A stretch of 64,000 bases of DNA, from the NCBI RefSeq assembly GCF_050320395.1, contig NZ_CP144459.1:1612001-1676000 (forward strand), written 5' to 3'. Under the pieces are notes generated by a model. The model was given only the letters and a program-made list of their open reading frames with translations. It had not been told where the DNA came from and made no database searches. Source of the DNA: Treponema_C sp050320395. GTDB taxonomy: Bacteria > Spirochaetota > Spirochaetia > Treponematales > Treponemataceae. The first letter of the stretch is position 1; each line of letters opens with the position of its first letter. Positions 62,291 to 64,000 of the stretch are shown piece after piece. Made by a program: the position numbers and the translations under genes.

Positions 62291-64000
62291 ATGAACATAA
62301 CATTAAAACGGAACGGATTTATTTTACAGCATGACGAATCGGATTGCGCTCCCGCCTGTCTTGCGTCTTTATGTAAATATTACGGAAAGCGGATTCCGAT
62401 TTCGTTTATCAGAAGACTTGCGGGAACAGACCGTGAAGGAACATCCGGAAACGGCATTATACGAGGAGCCGAAGAATTGGGCTTTTCCTGCAAGGGAGCC
62501 TTTTCGGAAACCAAAGAATTGGACGATAGGCTTATCTATCCTCTCATTGCACACGTCCTGTATAATCGGCGCGAGCATTATGTTATCGTATACGGTTCCA
62601 AAAAAAACAAAGTAAAAATAGGAGATCCGGCAGAAGGCATAAAATGGCTTAAAAAAACGGACTTTCAAAATATTTGGACGGGTGTATTTTTTATAGCCGT
62701 ACCGCTTGAAACGTTTCAAAAAAATACGGATACCGATACAAGTCTTACCCGCTTTATCCGCATTTTAAAACCGCATAAAAAAATATGCGCCGAAGTATGT
62801 ATTGCAAGCATCATTTTAAGTTTTCTCGGCATTGCAAGCGCCTTTTACTTCCGTTTTTTAATTGACGAAATCTTATATACGGGCATAAAAATCGGCTTAA
62901 CGCTTTTTTCACTCGGTTATGCGCTGGTTATTTTTTTTCAAACCCTGCTTTCTTTTTCACGCAGTCAGCTTATGCTGCATATGAGCAACAAAATCGATAC
63001 CGTGATGATGACCGGCTATTTCAGGCATATATTAAAGCTTCCGATGGATTTTTTTACATCCCGAAAAACAGGAGAACTTCTTTCGCGCATCAATGACACA
63101 TCTACAATACGCTATGCTATTTCATCCGCATCCTTATCCGTCCTGCTCGATTCTTTAATGCTCATTATAGGCGGTGTCTTTTTATGTATTTTCGGCGGGA
63201 ACCTCATTATCGCAGCCGCTATTCCCGTAATCCTTTGTGCAATTTTGGCATGGCTGTTTTTTAAGCCCTATAAACGTCTTTTAAGAATAAAGGCTGTAGT
63301 CGACGCGGATAAACAGTCGTCGATGGTAGAAAACATTAACGGAATTGCAACGATTAAGGCACTTTCAAGCGAACAAACGGCCTATGAACATACCGAAATG
63401 AAAATCGTCGATTCGATTAAACGCGGTATTTCCTTGGGAACTATGGGCAATACCGAAAACGCCCTTCACTTTTTTTTAGTACAAAGCGGAACGCTGGCGG
63501 TTTATTGGCTGGGAAGTTTACGGATTTTGGCAGGAACAATGAGTTTAGGGCAATTGATTTCTTTTGTACTTTTATCGGGATATTTTTTGGGACCGCTGGG
63601 GCGTCTTTTAACCCTGCAGCCGACTTTACAGGAAGCCCTTGTTGCCGCCTCACGCTTGGCCGAAATTTTGGACATACCCGAAGAAAAAAGACACAGCGGT
63701 TCTTTCAAAAAAAACGAACTTAAAGGCGATATCGATATTACGGGCTTGAGTTTTGCTTACGGCACGCGGGGAAATACCCTCGAAAATATAGAACTTCATA
63801 TAGAAGCCGGAGAAAAAGCTGCCTTTGTAGGCTCTTCGGGGTCGGGTAAAACCACCCTTACAAAGCTGTTAATGAAATTTCATAATTATACGCAAGGAGA
63901 GATTCTCGTTGACGGGATACACTTAAGAGAATACGATACCGAATCTTACCGCTCTTTAATCGGATACGTACCTCAGGATATTCTTCTTTTTTCCGGTACA
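62291..64000 (+). CDS. C39-peptidase ABC transporter (bacteriocin exporter), 3' end outside window
   Basis: At least 570 aa, open at the right edge; start ATG 62291 with GGAGG 5 bp upstream. The N-terminal C39 peptidase has QHDESDCAPACLASL (Gln13, catalytic Cys19), EHYVIVYG (His96) and IGDPAEG (Asp112), which cuts double-glycine leaders. The usual DCGxAC Gly is Ala here. Six-TM exporter core at about residues 160-440, then the ATPase with GSSGSGKTT (about residue 515). It should process and export the 499-aa precursor at 55235. The ABC signature and Walker B are beyond the window. Confidence 0.95.
   Translation, partial: MNITLKRNGFILQHDESDCAPACLASLCKYYGKRIPISFIRRLAGTDREGTSGNGIIRGAEELGFSCKGAFSETKELDDRLIYPLIAHVLYNRREHYVIVYGSKKNKVKIGDPAEGIKWLKKTDFQNIWTGVFFIAVPLETFQKNTDTDTSLTRFIRILKPHKKICAEVCIASIILSFLGIASAFYFRFLIDEILYTGIKIGLTLFSLGYALVIFFQTLLSFSRSQLMLHMSNKIDTVMMTGYFRHILKLPMDFFTSRKTGELLSRINDTSTIRYAISSASLSVLLDSLMLIIGGVFLCIFGGNLIIAAAIPVILCAILAWLFFKPYKRLLRIKAVVDADKQSSMVENINGIATIKALSSEQTAYEHTEMKIVDSIKRGISLGTMGNTENALHFFLVQSGTLAVYWLGSLRILAGTMSLGQLISFVLLSGYFLGPLGRLLTLQPTLQEALVAASRLAEILDIPEEKRHSGSFKKNELKGDIDITGLSFAYGTRGNTLENIELHIEAGEKAAFVGSSGSGKTTLTKLLMKFHNYTQGEILVDGIHLREYDTESYRSLIGYVPQDILLFSGT

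Overview
The window reads as chromosome from a Treponema-like spirochete with GC in the mid-40s per cent by eye. The basis is paired distal-rod genes flgF-flgG with a flgJ that is only the rod-binding domain, stacked SpoIIE-type phosphatases with a STAS protein, many relaxed-lipobox lipoproteins, and remnants of Rpn (PD-(D/E)XK) genes of the kind common in oral treponemes. No rRNA or tRNA gene was found, so the genus is inferred. Species is not assigned.

Layout. 1-9.4 kb: 5' part of ppdK, a CapA-like lipoprotein, a DEAH helicase, a DUF4143 ATPase, hemW, a signal peptidase I-like gene whose lysine position is Phe, and two membrane proteins. 9.4-17.2 kb: a leftward amino-acid block, thrA, an unusual DAHP synthase/prephenate dehydratase fusion, the acetolactate synthase small subunit, cimA and leuB. 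17.35-17.7 kb: three tandem hairpin repeats. 17.7-24.5 kb: envelope genes (TPR lipoproteins, a LysM lytic transglycosylase, an OmpA protein, an LPP20-type lipoprotein). 24.6-28.6 kb: leuS, a deleted threonine aldolase pseudogene and a VanY-type carboxypeptidase. 28.6-34.7 kb: STAS, two SpoIIE phosphatases, flgJ, flgG and flgF. 34.8-39.8 kb: a TetR regulator divergent from an RND efflux pair. 39.8-41.7 kb: a genomic scar with a split Rpn pseudogene holding paired hairpins, and a decayed HigBA module between perfect 78-bp direct repeats. 41.7-46.8 kb: secF-secD-yajC and an outer-membrane barrel. 47.0-48.5 kb: an AT-rich toxin-antitoxin-chaperone module (MqsR-, MqsA- and SecB-like) inserted at the start of nadE between perfect 27-bp direct repeats. 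48.4-55.0 kb: nadE (glutaminase cysteine missing), an iron alcohol dehydrogenase, DUF3842, larE, larB and larC.

55.2-64.0 kb is the most interesting region. It encodes a 499-residue protein with a double-glycine export leader, a long Ser/Gly linker and a C-terminal His...GCIGL motif resembling L,D-transpeptidase-type effectors. Two mutually similar exported proteins follow (candidate immunity proteins). After an IS256-family insertion with an 8-bp target duplication comes a complete type I export line: HlyD-type adaptor, TolC-like protein and a C39-peptidase ABC transporter that runs off the right edge. Together this looks like a secreted cell-wall-directed bacteriocin or effector system of a spirochete. 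Export and processing are well supported by motifs and synteny. The enzymatic activity and immunity roles are inference.
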